A stretch of 64,000 nucleotides of DNA from Brachionus manjavacas (Eukaryota; Rotifera; Eurotatoria; Ploima; Brachionidae), in contig JAHQIY010000004.1 in the NCBI GenBank assembly GCA_019054805.1, positions 6,882,001-6,946,000 on the forward strand, written 5' to 3'. The position numbers and the translations under genes are program-made. Below are positions 1 to 13,410 of the stretch, piece after piece. Position 1 is the stretch's first letter, and each line of letters begins with the position of its first letter. Below the pieces are notes generated by a model. It had not been told where the DNA came from, made no database searches, and saw nothing but the letters and a program-made list of their open reading frames with translations.

Positions 1-3000
1 TTAGAAAATTGTCAAAGTTATTCGATGCCGACGAACAGCGACTCAATCAATCGTCCACTTTTTTGACTCAAAAATTGGCCAATAGCCCCTTTTTTTCCAA
101 AGCAGAGAGCATTAATTTGGCACCGGCAGGGGTCGCTGTATACGACCACATTAAACCGCTCATTTGCCAAGTGAACAAGTCACCCAAATTGGTCTTGTCC
201 AATGCGAGTCCAATAGTGGCTCACAATTGTTCGAGTCCCAATCTGTCGACGTCCACTTCGGTTCAGATAGCTGAAAAACTCGGCCTCAAAATAAAGGGAT
301 GTTCGTCCATGCTGAACTTTGGCACCGATTTGCCTACTGTGTCAGCCATCGCGTCCACTTCCTCCACAAGTGTAAGCTCGTCGTTGGTTTCGACTCCAGT
401 TAGTCCGCCACTCAAGGCAAAAGATTTCAAAAGTGAACCTGTCCACGAGCATAGACTCGAAAGTCTAAATGAGAGTAAGCTTAAGCTCGTCAGATCTGAA
501 TTAGTAGAGGAGAAAAAAACTCTCATTCAAACTAAAATTGAGCCTGAATGCGAGTCCAAAATACACTGCAAAAAAGATGCTAATACTATGCCCAATATTG
601 TCAATAAATTAGACTGTCAATCAGCATCCAAAACACAATCTAAATCCGAAGCTAATTTGGACAAGATTAAGTCAAACGATGAGGCTAAAATTGAAATAAA
701 AAAAAATACCAAAATTGAACCAAATATTGAGCACAGTGGTCAGATAAAAACCGAACAAAATTCAGATTTAAAAATTAATAATTCCAAAATAGATGGCCTA
801 AAAAACAAGTCAAAAATGGATACCAATAATGAGTCCACGAATAAAATGGAACTCGGAACAGAATCAAAAGTTCAATTCAGAGCAGATGAAACTAAAAATC
901 AAACTAAATTAGAATCTGAATCTAAGATTCAGCAAAAAAGAAATTTAAATGCTGAACCAAAGACTCAGAATAAAGCGGCAGAAAATGATTCCAAATGTCA
1001 GTCAAAAACAAATTTGAATGCTGAACCAAAGACCCAGAATAAAGCAGAAAATGAATCTAAGGTTCAGTCCAAGTCAAATTTAAATGTTGAATCAAAGACC
1101 CAGGTAAAAACAGAAAATGAGTCCAAATGTCAGTCAAAAACAAATTTAAATGCTGAACCAAAGACCCAGATGAAAACAGAAAATGAATCTAAGGTTCAGT
1201 CAAAGTCAAATTTAAATGTTGAACCAAAGACCCAGAATAAAACAGAAAATGAATCTAAGGTTCAGTCAAAAACAAATTTGAATGCTGAACCAAAGACCCA
1301 GATGAAAACAGAAAATGAGTCCAAATGTCAGTCAAAAACAAATTTGAATGCTGAACCAAAGACCCAGAATAAAGCAGAAAATGAATCTAAGGTTCAGTCC
1401 AAGTCAAATTTAAATGTTGAATCAAAGACCCAGATGAAAACAGAAAATGAGTCCAAATGTCAGTCAAAAACAAATTTAAATGTTGAACCAAAGACCCAGA
1501 ATAAAGCAGAAAATGAATCTAAGGTTCAGTCAAAGTCAAATTTAAATGTTGAATCAAAGACCCAGATGAAAACAGAAAATGAGTCCAAATGTCAGTCAAA
1601 AACAAATTTGAATGCTGAACCAAAGACCCAGATGAAAACAGAAAATGAGTCCAAATGTCAGTCAAGAACAAATTTGAATGCTGAACCAAAGACCCAGAAT
1701 AAAGCAGAAAATGAGTCCAAATGTCAGTCAAAGTCAAATTTAAATGTTGAATCAAAGACCCAGAATAGAGCAGAAAATGAATCTAAGATTCTGTCTTTGG
1801 CACCAGAAACAAAGAACCAGTGTAAAACAGTTGTTCAAAGTGAATTAAAGTCCCAAAACAAGTCCGATGTACATTCGGATACAAGAACTAAATCAGATGA
1901 AAGTTCTCAGGCCTTAAAGGTCCACTCAAAGACTGATGTTAATTCAGAGTCGAAAAATCATTCTAAATGCGACACAGCAGAGAGTAAACAGAATGAAAAG
2001 TCGAAAAATTTAAGCTCTAAGCCATCAGTTAAAAAACCTGAAATAAAATCATTAAATTCTGTGAAAAATTCACTCAAAGACAAGGAAATAAAGTCTCCGC
2101 TAAAAAGTTCGACTAGTGAAAAAACAACAATCAAAACTGGTGATAAAGTGAACACAAACAAGTCTGTTAGCAAGCCGACTTCACAGTCTGCTAAAAAAGT
2201 GGTTGGTGTTGTAAAAAAAGAAATTAAGACAGAGACCAAAGTGGCAGTTAAAACAGAGAGTAAAATTGTGCACAAAACTGATACTAAATTTGACGAGAAA
2301 AAAAAAGAATCGAGCAAAAAAAACACTGATCTAAACGATTTGTACGATTCGGAAGAGTCCGATACAGAAAATAAATCAAAAAGTAAAGACAAACATGGCA
2401 AAAAAACGCTTCTATTTAAAAACAAAATTGATTCCAATGACAAAAAATCGTTTATTAAAAAAAACATAAACGATGTCAAATCAAGAGCGAATAAAGTGAG
2501 TGTCAAAAAGCCTAAAGAAGAGACAAAGTCAAAATGTGACAGTTCTTCGGACGACTCGTCCGAGTCATCGACCGAGTCCGATTCGAGTGACTCGAGTAGC
2601 GAGTCGAACGAATCGGAAGATAGGCGGCAAAAAGCTCACAAGGCTCATCGAAGCGAGAAAAAAAAATCGTCAAAAAAAGAGAAAAGACTAATTTTGAAAA
2701 AAAAGTCGCATCAAAGTGACTCGTCGGACAATGCCGAGCACACACGAAGAGTAAAGAAGAAAAAGAGCTCGTCGGGAATTAACCGCGAGTTGGCATTTTT
2801 GATTGAGAACAAGGACGCTCTGGTCTATAGTGGTTCGCTGTACGATCGAGTAAAGGCCCGACCAAGACAAGCTGACACAAAAAAGAAAAAGCGCAAGAAC
2901 AAGAAATCGCGCAAAATTGTTGTTCAAAGTGACCATAACGATTCGAGTAAATCGGAATCGTCCGAGAGCGAGTCAAGCGAGCAAAGTTCGTCCAGCTCTG

Positions 3001-6000
3001 AATCGGACACAAAATCAAAATCCAGAAATCGCATTCAATCGTCTGATTCGGACAGTGCTATCAAAAAATGCGAAACTAGCCGCAAGAGGCAAAAGAGCAC
3101 TGACTCTCTATTCGACTCTGAGGAAACTGTGGACTCAAAAAAAGATCAAAACAAGTCCACGCTAAAGCCAAATCATAACAGTTTAATAAAAAGGTGCAGA
3201 ACAGATTCAACAACGTCTTCTACTTCGTCAACAAAAACAATGGGTCAAGAGCTGAGTGCTAAAAAGCGCAAGTTGCCCGACGAAGAAGCCACTGAAACAA
3301 ATCCGTGTAAAACACCCAAAAGCTCGCTGATCAGCAGCAAGAGTGTAGTTAAATCTGAGAGTGTAAAATCTGTCAAGACTAATTTAGAATTAAAAATGAA
3401 AAAACCACTAGTGACCAAAAGTGAGATCAAAAGTGAGATCAAAAGTGAGATCAAAAATGAGACAAAAAATGACTTGAAGCCAAAGTTTGACGTTAAAAAG
3501 GACATCAAAAAAGAGTCCAGTGTTAGACCAGTGTCGAACAGCATTTCTAAATTGAGCAAAATTAAGACCGAGATTAAAAGTGAAAAAATTGAGCCTAAAA
3601 AATCAAATGTGATCAAAAAAGAAGTTAAAAAGTCCAACTTAAACTCAGACAAAAGCCAGCAGATTAAAGAAACCAAAAATAAGGATTCGGATAGTGTAAA
3701 GACTAGTCTTAGCTCGGGAAGTAGTAGCAGTATTGGTCATTGCATGGACGAAGAGTCTCTAACTTTGACAACAATAATCAAAGACTCTGAAACTGTGTGT
3801 CAGCAAAATGTAGAAAAAAATGAGCATATGGAAGAAGAAGTGCTTCATGATCAAACAACTACCACTGATGTTAAACCATTGGAAACTATTAGCGAAGCTA
3901 AAGAGTTGGAGACTTTAAGTGAAGCTAAAGAGTTGGAGACTGTAAGTGAAGCTAAAGAGTTGGAGACTTTAAGTGAAGCTAAAAAGTTGGAGACTGTAAG
4001 TGAGGCTAAAGAGTTGGAGACTGTAAGTGAGGCTAAAGAGTTGGAGACTTTAAGTGAAGCTAAAAAGTTGGAGACTGTAGATAGCATGGCACCATTGGCA
4101 AATATCGATGAATCTAATCAATCGGAGATTTTAGATGAAATTAAGCCATCACAAAGTATTGATGAATCTAAACAATTGGAGATTATGGATGACGTCAAAC
4201 CATTGGAAACTAAATGTGAAGAAAATGGAGAGGAGAATGGTAAAACTGAGGATAAATTTGAAGTTGATGACTTTGAAATGAATGACGAAAATAAAATGGA
4301 AGTAAAAGATGATAGCCAAGAGAAGAGTGAAGAAAAATACGTGGAAACGAATTGTGAAACAAACACTGAATCAAAACCGAATGAACCAGATGAGCCAGTG
4401 ATAAAAGAAGAAGCAGCGGAAGAACAGCAGACTGAAGAGCCTAAAGTAGACGTAATGGAAACAGAAAATTCGCCTCAAGAAGACATAAATGAACAGACAC
4501 AGCTGAATGAAATTTCGGCAATGAAAATTGAAAAAAAAGAACCCACTGAAGCGGACGCTCCAAAGTCTCAATCTATAGCCGAATCTGTTCACTTAGAAGA
4601 GATACATACATTTAAAAATGAACCTGAAGCACCTGCAGAACCATCGTCGGAGCCTATTGCTGAGTTTAAATCGACCGATTTGGACTCAACACAGGACTAT
4701 TCAAGTGAAACCATAGAAATGGACGAAACACTTGCACCTACAGGAGAGAGTGAAAATGTTGAAAATGATGCGATGCAAATGAGAAATCAGAGCACTGATC
4801 ATAATGAGTCTAAAAACGAAGAAGATTTGCTTAAAATAGAGCCTAGCTTTAGCTTGCTAAAACACGAAGAACCAATGCCCCAAATAAAAGAACAACAACC
4901 ACCACCATTGGATTTTAAAGAAGAAAATATGGCAAAAAATGACATGGATATTGGTCTTAATCAAACTAGCATGTTGCTACCAACAGTGTCACCGAATACA
5001 ATTCAATTTAATCCAGCACAAATGGACCTAAATTCGGCCATGTCTTTGACAGCTAGTTTGAACAATTTGACCGAGACCAAGCAGCTAGAAGAGGCTCATT
5101 TAGAAGAGACTAACAAAGAAAAAGCCAATGTTCAAAAAGCCCAAGAATCAACGAGCCAACAGAACACCAATTCAGCTCCAAAGAGTTCCTCATCAAATAT
5201 GGACATGTTATTAGAGGCAATAATGGTCGATCAACCAAAAATCGAGCCGGAAAAAAAATCCGACAAAAATCACCATCACAATCATAATCATCATCATCAC
5301 AAACATCACAAGCCGGATGATAAACAAGATAAAATCGAAAAACATGCAAATACAGCCACCGATTCGGCGACCAATTTTGGCAATTATATACCGCCAAATT
5401 TTGGTTCATTTATGGGCTCGCCATCGACACCTCAAAAAAACTCGTTCACTTACAGCATGCCGTTTATCTTAGGCAATACACCAAAGACCAAGGAAGAACC
5501 ACAGCAGCCAACCACACCACAAAACTCTTTCTCAATTCAATCTCATTTGAAACGAAATTCTCCACCTGCCGCTCAAACTCGACCATTTGTTCAGCCTACT
5601 GTTCCAAATTTAAACTCACTGGACAATTGGCAAGCGGCATATACCAAATATCCTTTGACATTTTTGGCACCTCCGCCGCAATACCAGCAGCAGCAACAAC
5701 AGCATCAACAACAACAACAACAGCAGCAGCAACCACAGCAAACAATCAAGACAAAGCAATCGCCTTCTCCATCACCATCGCCCAAAGTCACCACTCCAAA
5801 ACCTCTGCCGACTACGCCAATTTCAGCAACAGAGACAAACATTTTTCCTAACTATGAATACTTGGACAAAATGCATCTATTGCTTCCAACAGCTGCAGCA
5901 CAGATTCCATTCAGTCCGCTGGTAAATGCGCCCATTAATCCCGGACCTGTGAGACCGGTAAACTCACAGCAGTCTCTTAAGCCACCGATCCAGAACATGT

Positions 6001-8525
6001 CCGTTACTTCGACTACACCTAAGCCGGCTAGCGTCAAACCGGGCAAAAAACAAATAGCTAAAGAGTACGAACAGCAGCAACAGCAGCAACTACAGCAACA
6101 GCAAACACCTGGTCAAATATTACCTTCGAATTCTTTGCCACATTTTCCTCCATTTTCAACAGCTCAAACGCCCGCCAATAATCCATCATTTTCGAATTAC
6201 TACTCGCCATTCAATGACCTTCGCTTTCCGTTGCTATTCGCTGCAGCTGCTGCTCACAACCAATTTCCTGACTTGGCCAACACTCAGCCTAATCAGCCAC
6301 AAGCTCAAAATTCTACAAATCAGCCCAATTTCAAACCGAACATGGACTATATGAGTCAGATGATGATGTCAAGTTTTCCAAATGTATACAGCGACAATCG
6401 GCAATCGAACCAGTTTGGCAATTTTTTGTCATCTCAATTCAATCAGCTTAACCAGAATGCTTACTTGGGTCAGGAGCAAAAACGAGACGAGTCTAGTTTG
6501 TTTACGGGCTACACCGAATTCCAGGATCGAAATAACATCATTTGGTACGGAAGCTTTACGATCAAAAACGACACAGCATCCATAGGCATGAACTTTGTAG
6601 CTGGTAATTTGGACATAGCCAAGAGTTGCTTGGGACAAATGTCTTTGGAAAGTAATAATACCCCACTGAGGATTCTGCAACGAATGAGACTTGAACAAAG
6701 TCAACTAGAGGGAGTTCAACGAAAATTGCAGCTTGAAAACGAACACTGCATTCTTATTGCGGTGCCCTACGGAGCCAACGTGCTCGAACAAATGAAGCAG
6801 ACTAATAATTTGAAAAACGGGTTTATTAATTATTTATTGGAAAAAAAAGCGGCTGGAATTGTAAATGTAAATGTGCCCAATGTAAGTACTTGTTTTAACC
6901 TTTAATTTCAAGTAGCTAATTTAGGTCTTTCTTGCTGATGTTTTTTTTTTGACAAAAAAAACAAAAAAAAATTCTCTTCTAAAATTTGCTCTTTAAAACA
7001 AGACTTTTGGAATGTTCCATAAGTCACAAGCCAAGTCAAGGATAGTTAAAAAAAAATTTGAGTCAATTCTCAATTTTTTTTCTTCCCTAATGTCGGATAA
7101 AAATTCATGCAGCATCTGCAATTCATGGAGCTTGGAACAGTAAAAATTCAATTTCAAAGAATACCGCGGCAATATTAATTTTGACTTAAAATTGACTTGA
7201 TTTTTTAAGTGATTAAAAATTGGAGTCATGACTTTGAAAGTTTGTGAAATTCAGTACAAAATGATTAGAACAAAATGCAAAAAAATCGAATAACTTTTTT
7301 TCTAAGAGTCTAAAATTAGTTCCTTGAATGCAGCATGCTGCATCGTTCTTAGTTGCATCAACTGTCAAAGTCTGCTAATTTAAATTTCAATCTATTCGAG
7401 CGTAGTGAATTTTGCAGAGATTGTGCACATCATTAGCAGACTTTGACAGTTAATGCAACTTTGAATGCTGAAGCATGCTTCATTCACAGAACTAATTTCA
7501 GACTCTTAGAAAAAATGTTATTCAATTTTTTTGCATTCTGTTCTGACCATTTTGTACTCAATTTCACAAAACCTGACTTTGAACCATACCTGTGACTTAA
7601 AAACAACTCAAGAATTTGTTTTGAAAAATTTTGTACTAAGTACAGAACAAGTTGTAAAAAATTGTTAAAATTTCATTTCAATACTCGAACGAAAATTTGG
7701 TCTATCCAGATAATTATTAAAATGATTATTTTTTCAGCAAATAAAGTCATGTGATAAAAGTGTTGACGAATCTAATTTTTAATAGCATTGGATCTAAACA
7801 TGATTGAAATTTTATTTTAACATAAATTTTTGTTTTGTTTTTCAAAAAATATGAAGTTACTTTTTTTTGATCAACTAATAAACCATGAAAAAAAGAAAGG
7901 TTAAATGAAAAAAATATGAAAGAGTTTAGAAATAACAAAAAATAAAAGCTTAGAATTTTTCAAAATTAATTGACTATTAATAAGACAAAAATAAAACAAA
8001 AATATAATGTAAAACTATTTGTTTTTTTTATAGTTTAAAAAATTTCTTTTCATTTCTTTTGATTTTTCATGGCTAACTATAAAGCGATATATCAGTCAAA
8101 ATGACGGTTTTGTTTATAGCTTACTATTAACTTTAACTACTTTGACTACTTTGGCTATTTATGAGTTCAATACTTAAATAGTTTTAAATTGTAAAAAAAA
8201 CAATAAAAGCATTTGTTTTGCGACAACTGCTGCTTTTTTTTGTTTACAATGCGGTAGACTAGCATATTAGACTAGATTTTTAACATACAATTTAAATCAA
8301 TTTTTCAAAATTATATTTTTTATTTAATAATTAAAAAAAATTAGCTAAGAAATATTTATTTTATTTAAACAAAGCAATAATTTTTTTCTCATTTAGACAT
8401 CGTACGTAGTTCATATTTTTCCACCATGTGACTTCACAAATGATATAATGAGGAAGCGAGCACCGGAGATGAGCAAAAAACTTGGCGATTACACTCACTT
8501 GTTCATAGTGATCGCTACCGTGTGA
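1..8525 (+). CDS. SPEN: SPEN/SHARP-like transcriptional corepressor, C-terminal part (5' end outside window)
   Basis: Exons: at most 1-6881 and 8397-8525; about 2,330 residues lie in the window. The frame is open from the left edge with no convincing initiator ATG, so the N-terminal RRM part is probably upstream. The large exon is Lys/Glu/Ser-rich and low complexity, with tandem repeats, a His-rich patch and polyQ tracts. From about nt 6490 it becomes a SPOC domain (WYGSFTIKN, then AGNLDIAKSCL). The exon ends at a GTAAGT donor (6882) after KKAAGIVNVNVPN. The 43-codon last exon reads TSYVVHIFPPCDF and ends LFIVIATV, the expected SPOC C-terminus; phase 0 matches on both sides. In SPEN family proteins SPOC binds SMRT/NCoR-type corepressors in the nucleus. 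The SPOC identification is firm; SPEN rather than a shorter relative (RBM15) is inferred from the huge disordered linker. A possible polyA signal lies near 8753. Confidence 0.85.
921..1790 (+). repeat. 66-bp coding minisatellite in SPEN
   Basis: About a dozen copies of a 22-codon unit of the type ENESKCQSKTNLNAEPKTQ. Variants alternate KCQ/KVQ, AEP/VES and NKA/MKT. Unit length is almost constant and the frame is kept, so only the length of the disordered linker changes. Confidence 0.9.
3880..4080 (+). repeat. 27-bp coding tandem repeat in SPEN
   Basis: About seven to eight copies of a nine-codon unit (SEAKELETV / SEAKKLETL), acidic and probably helical, embedded in the same large exon. Copies differ mainly at E/K and V/L positions. 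Confidence 0.88.
5683..5740 (+). repeat. Polyglutamine (CAG/CAA) tract
   Basis: Mixed CAG/CAA codons, interrupted by one His and one Pro, in the Pro/Gln-rich part of the SPEN exon. A shorter similar tract lies at 6071-6105. Confidence 0.9.
7241..7571. mobile_element. Foldback/MITE-like element, copy 1 (in SPEN intron)
   Basis: Two long imperfect inverted arms, about 7241-7385 and 7428-7571. The outer ends read TTTGTGAAATTCAGTACAAA and its near reverse complement; inner arm ends contain CTGTCAAAGTCTGCTAAT. They flank a central loop of about 40 bp. There is no coding capacity. A related copy lies at 21210-21561. No target-site duplication was identified. Non-autonomous DNA element is an inference from the structure. 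Confidence 0.75.
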
Positions 8526-9530
8526 GATAGTCATTAAGCGGATCTCAAGATAACGACCCATATCCATTTATAGCCTAAATGTCATTAGTTTTTTTAAATA
8601 ATACATGTTTACTGTGTTCATTTAATTTTAAAGCTTAAAGAGCTTTTTTTGCTAAAAAAGAAATTAAAGTCTTAATCGTACTCGAGAATTTTAGAAGAAG
8701 TAAAGTGAAGGGAGATAAAAATCAAGTTGAATTTTGTAAATATAGTTTTTTTGAATAAACACAGATTAAGCAATAGTAAAAAACCAGAATTCTTTATTAG
8801 ATTTACTTGACAAATTCTTTTATGTTCTTAGTCAGTTTTTTTTTATTTCTTAACTAAGTTATTATTCATTGTCGTCTTGGTCAAGACTTGGTTTGAGTAT
8901 TACATTCTTATGATTATTAATCCTATAAAAACGAAAAAAAATTAAATATTCAATTATGAATACTTATTGAATATTGATATTGTTATATTTTTCATCGTAT
9001 TTTCTTTTTCATCGTTTTTTTTGATTGTATTTTTTAATTTTTTGTTTGATTGTAAATTTAAAAAATTTGTTCACATAAAGCTAAAATAAAAAAATTAAAA
9101 TTAATTAATTTTTTCTAAATCTTAAATCTTCATATTTTTAATAAAAAACCTGTTCATTTTAATCATAACTTGATAAATTCAAATAACTTATAATTTAAAA
9201 TATGGCAATAAAATTAATTCTGCTCAGATTCAATAATTCTTAAAAATTATAATTAAATTGCCATGTTTCGGAATTTTTCTCCTTGCTTTTTTGGAAACAA
9301 AAAGATAAAAAGATTTTAAATTTGTTCATATATTCTCGAAGAGGACGAATACTTAACATTTAAAAAAGCTTTCTTGAATATATAGAAAAGATGATTTTTT
9401 AAAAATAACAATTCTAGAATAAAAATTATTTCATTAATAGCTCTTATTTTTTGAATCTAATATTTTAATAAAATTTAATTGAAATGATTTTTAAATAATT
9501 TAGAAATTTATTAAAAAATAACAGGAAAAA

Positions 9531-10014
9531 TTGTTTTTGCAATCTTTTTATACTGAAATTAAATAGATTACATCTAATATAGAATATTTAGTTTATATTA
9601 ATAAAAAAATTTATAACTTTTGTATTCTTATAGCCTTTTTTTACTTGATTTTTATTAATCTGAAAAATGAATAACTCACTAAAAATTTTGTTGATACATT
9701 TATTTCAAAAAATTATTATATCATACAACAATTACAACAATTAAATTAATAAATTTAATTCGAAAAGTTTTCCATTCAAATTTTCATACAATTTTAAAAA
9801 CGCATGAGAAATGGTGCGATTTTTTAAATTAATTTTTTGAAATAAATGTATCAACAAAATTTTTAGTGAGTTATTCATTTTTCAGATTAATAAAAATCAA
9901 GTAAAAAAAGGCTATAAGAATACAAAAGTTATAAATTTTTTTATTAATATAAACTAAATATTCTATATTAGATGTAATCTATTTAATTTCAGTATAAAAA
10001 GATTGCAAAAACAA
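9531..10014. repeat. 185-bp inverted repeat with 114-bp spacer
   Basis: Left arm 9531-9715 and right arm 9830-10014 are reverse complements with no mismatch or gap found when read base by base. The arms are non-coding and AT-rich; the spacer is 9716-9829. No clear target-site duplication flanks it. It could be a recent foldback insertion, an inverted duplication, or an assembly artefact. Confidence 0.92.
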
Positions 10015-11209
10015 CTTTAATTTATTTAGCAGATATTTATTTCGAAATACCAAATTTTTTCATAATTTTTTTAAATTGTACCTAATTTTTTATTAAATGT
10101 GAATCAAAACCTAATTCAATTTAATTTTTATTATTTAATAAATTCTTTTTTGAACTAATTTTTAAGTCTTTCCGATGGATTATACTTGTTTTTTACTTTA
10201 CAGGCTTCTTGTAACCAAAAAAGTTTTCTTTACTTGGCTAAAAAATTAAAGATGAAACTTTTAAAATATCTGTCCTTTTGATTTTTAAAACACAAAATAT
10301 CTTCATTGATTTTTTCAACAAGTGTGTGATAATCAAAAGCACATACATTTATCATATTTTATGATTTCAAATGAACATTTAGTTGAAATTTTTCTATTTT
10401 CATTATTTTGTTCATTTTATTATTGTTCAGAAAAATTAGTTTATCTAATGCTTTTGTAGAAGTTTCGTAATAATTTGAAGATTTTTTAGCAAAAATTAAA
10501 TTAACCGTATTTTTAAACATTTTATTTGTCTATCTGCCGTCAGCTGCTCAAGTTCCCTATGATTTAAAAAAATCATATTATATTAAGGCAAAAAAACGAT
10601 TAATAAAAAGTTAAATTTATTTTCTTAAATTGTGAAATTTTTTTAAAGAGTAATTTTAGCAGCTCTTTAATTCGTCTTGTACAAAAATTTATTTATTAAT
10701 TTTAAATAGAGTAGCTTACTTTGTCATTATTTTATATAAAAATTAAATTGAGCAATAATTTCCAAAGATTTTCATATTAATTATTTAAGATTAGAAATCA
10801 ATTTACATTAAAAATAAATATTCAATAGTAAAATTTTAGAAATTAAACAAACTATAAAAAAATGATCTTAATTTTAACTTTTAAGTTAGAATTTAGGGAT
10901 TGATAGTAATTATTTTATAAATTGATTAAATATTTATCCAGTATTAAACCAAAATAGAACATTTAGTGCAGATGCAACTCACATGTATCTTTAAAAAATT
11001 TTTCATATTTGTCAAATCAAAAAAAATCAAAACAAAAATTACAGATTTTTAAAATATTAAATATATATTAAGTTTACTGTTGTTAAAACAATTTTAAAAA
11101 ATTAAGAAGCAATTTAAATAAATCTTACAATTAAATTAACCAAAAAAAAAACATAATACTTATATTCTTTTAATACCTAAAAAGAATGATGATGATAGGT
11201 GAAACAAAA

Positions 11210-12080
11210 TGCGGTTAGGTTTACAATTACAGGTTAATAAAAAATATGACTATGGTTCTGCTCATCCTAAGAGTGATTAATGGCTGAATTACTTTTCTCA
11301 CCATTCCAATATTTTCTACTATATTCGATGTCATATTCTGAATTTCGACTGTGACATAAATAAAAGACATTTTAGAATGCTGGTCCAAAAAATACAAAGA
11401 TTAATCACTGTCTGAATCAGCATTACCATTGCCAATATAGTGAACGGCGAACCAAGTAATTCAGCCATTAATCATTTACTATAGCGGTCCAACAGACAAT
11501 TTTAAATTTTTCGAATTTTTGGCTATATTATTGTTCATCCTGACAAATTTTGGCTTTTATCAAGCTCTCATTCATTAATTCATTCATTTTTTTAAAATTA
11601 TTGAAACTTCTTTATTTTTAATTTTTATTTATTGACAAATTTTTTAGTCCTAAATCTTCAAATGCAAGCTTTGGAAAGCGTACATGCTCTCGTTTGTTGA
11701 TTTTTTAAAATTTTTAAATTTGTTGCTTATTTAATATTTTATATATTTTTTCAAGAAAATTTTTTTGAGACAAGTTCCCCGAAATTTTCGCTGATTTTTT
11801 CTTAATAGTGTATAGATTTCATGTTTTGTTAATAAATTCAGTAAGCTTTTCTTAACAAAAATTGAAATGTTTTAAATTTTTTATAAATAAAGATAAACCT
11901 GTAATGATTTATTTTTTAAACTTTAAAAAATAATTAACTTAAACTAATTTATGAATAAAATATTAGAAAAAGATGATTTTTTTATCATAATCAATCCTTC
12001 AAGTTGAATATTTCAAATATGGTAAAAAGTTAAATAAAACTAACACAACTCCACTATAGATAGAGAACATTTAAAAAATT
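11210..12080. repeat. Dispersed repeat, segments related to 13209-13410
   Basis: Two segments recur further right. One around 11225-11290 contains CTAAGAGTGATTAATGGCTG, related to 13375-13400. The other around 11975-12065 contains TCCTTCAAGTTGAATA, related to 13258-13330. Their order differs between the two places, which suggests a rearranged or composite non-autonomous element. Confidence 0.55.
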
Positions 12081-12567
12081 TAAAATATTCCATTCGCCCT
12101 CATTACCCACTTACATAATGATCTGAATAATTATTTATGAATAAACTTTATTTTTTTTCCAATTTTTTTTTAATTTTCCCTGCTGTACGCTACTAAATAC
12201 AAACGCAACCATCTCTTCATATAAAGACAAAAATTTAAGAAATATTTATCCTTTTTAGTTATTTTAGTATTTTTAAACAATTTTCTAGACTAAAAATTAA
12301 ATTGCATCCATAATCTGTTTGAATTGGCTTATCTTGTTCTATAGCTTGAATATTCATTTAAGCTAGAGAGCGTTTTTGTTCTTTTCAAATTTTGAAATAA
12401 TAAGACACTTAAATTTAATCTTATTCTCTCTTTTTTCTCTATTTTTTTCTTTTTTTTTTGCTTCGTGCTTTGTTCAAACGTGTTGATTTTCAAGCAATTT
12501 TGGAAATTAATGATATTTTATAATTTTCCTTCTAATATTTAATTTAAGCCTTAGATTTTTTTCAATG

Positions 12568-13039
12568 ATGAAATTTCGATTCCGTGAAGAAAATACTCTT
12601 GGTAAATATTTTTTTATTTCTCAGTCATTCTTTCATTTTTTTCATATCCTTTAAAAGAACATAGAAGAGTAGAAGCTGAAAAAATTCGCTCTAAATACCC
12701 GGATAGGATTCCAGTAATTCTTTTAAAAAATTTTTAAAGATTTGAAAACTACAAATTAATAAAAAAATTTAGGTAATCGTTGAACGCGTCCCAAACTCGC
12801 AAATTTCTGAGATTGACAAGCGTAAATTTTTGGTGCCGAATGACATATCAGTTGCTCAGTTCATGTGGATAATCCGCAAGCGTATTCAATTGCCATCTGA
12901 AAAGGCGATTTTCTTATTTGTAAAAAAAACAATACCTCAATCGTCATCTACTATAGGACAAGTTTACAACAACTTTAAAGATGACGATGGTTTTCTTTAC
13001 ATTGCTTACAGTGGTGAAAATACCTTCGGAGATTTTTAA
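12568..13039 (+). CDS. GABARAPL2: ATG8-family protein, GABARAPL2/GATE-16 type
   Basis: Exons 12568-12601, 12658-12713 and 12773-13039 (119 codons, 118 aa; an ATG three bases upstream would add one Met). The product is the ubiquitin-like ATG8 protein that is lipidated on autophagosome and Golgi-linked membranes. The sequence shows MKFRFREENTLEHRR, then KYPDRIPVIVERV, FLVPNDISVAQFMWIIRKRI and FLYIAYSGENTFGDF. SGENTFG and VAQFMWIIRKRI place it with GABARAPL2 rather than GABARAP or LC3. The last Gly before the two-residue DF tail is the expected site of ATG4 processing and lipid conjugation. Length is typical of the family. Junction codons at both introns restore conserved residues. An AATAAA lies at 13124. 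Confidence 0.95.
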
Positions 13040-13208
13040 TTCCAGTTTTTGTCTAAATATGTGTTCTTGATCGTTTAAGATTTTTTTATGCGTATAAGAT
13101 TTTTCCTTTTTTTAATTTAACCAAATAAATTATTATTTAAATATTATAGAAATATTTAATTTCATATATTACTTTAAAAAAATTTTAAAATTAAACATGT
13201 TGCGTAGT

Positions 13209-13410
13209 TTTATAAACCTGAAAAATATTAGAAATAAATGAATTTTTATCATAATCAGTCCTTCAAGTTGAATAAGATGAATATGGTAAAATTTCAAATA
13301 AAACAAACACAATTCCGCTATAGAAATAACACATATAAAAATTTACAGGTTTATAAAAAAGATTACTTTGGAACTGTTGATCCTGAGAGTGATTAATAGC
13401 TGAATTAAAT
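13209..13410. repeat. MITE-like repeat downstream of the ATG8 gene
   Basis: A short inverted pair, TTTTATAAACCTG near 13209 and CAGGTTTATAAAA near 13347, encloses about 125 bp. The sequence continues into a segment shared with 11225-11290. No transposase is visible. Confidence 0.5.

Larger units (their letters stand above)
8526..12567. other. Non-coding AT-rich intergenic region
   Basis: No supportable gene between SPEN and the ATG8 gene. The region holds the 185-bp perfect inverted repeat (9531-10014) and part of a dispersed repeat (11210-12080). The rest is AT-rich with homopolymer runs. Confidence 0.7.

Noticed and set aside
1958-2506. 182-codon minus-strand open frame inside the SPEN exon
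   Set aside because: A shadow of the Lys/Ser-rich coding strand; Leu/Phe-rich translation with no family resemblance.
8361-8567. 68-codon minus-strand open frame
   Set aside because: The plus strand here encodes the terminal SPEN exon (VHIFPPCDF...VIATV), which explains the open frame.
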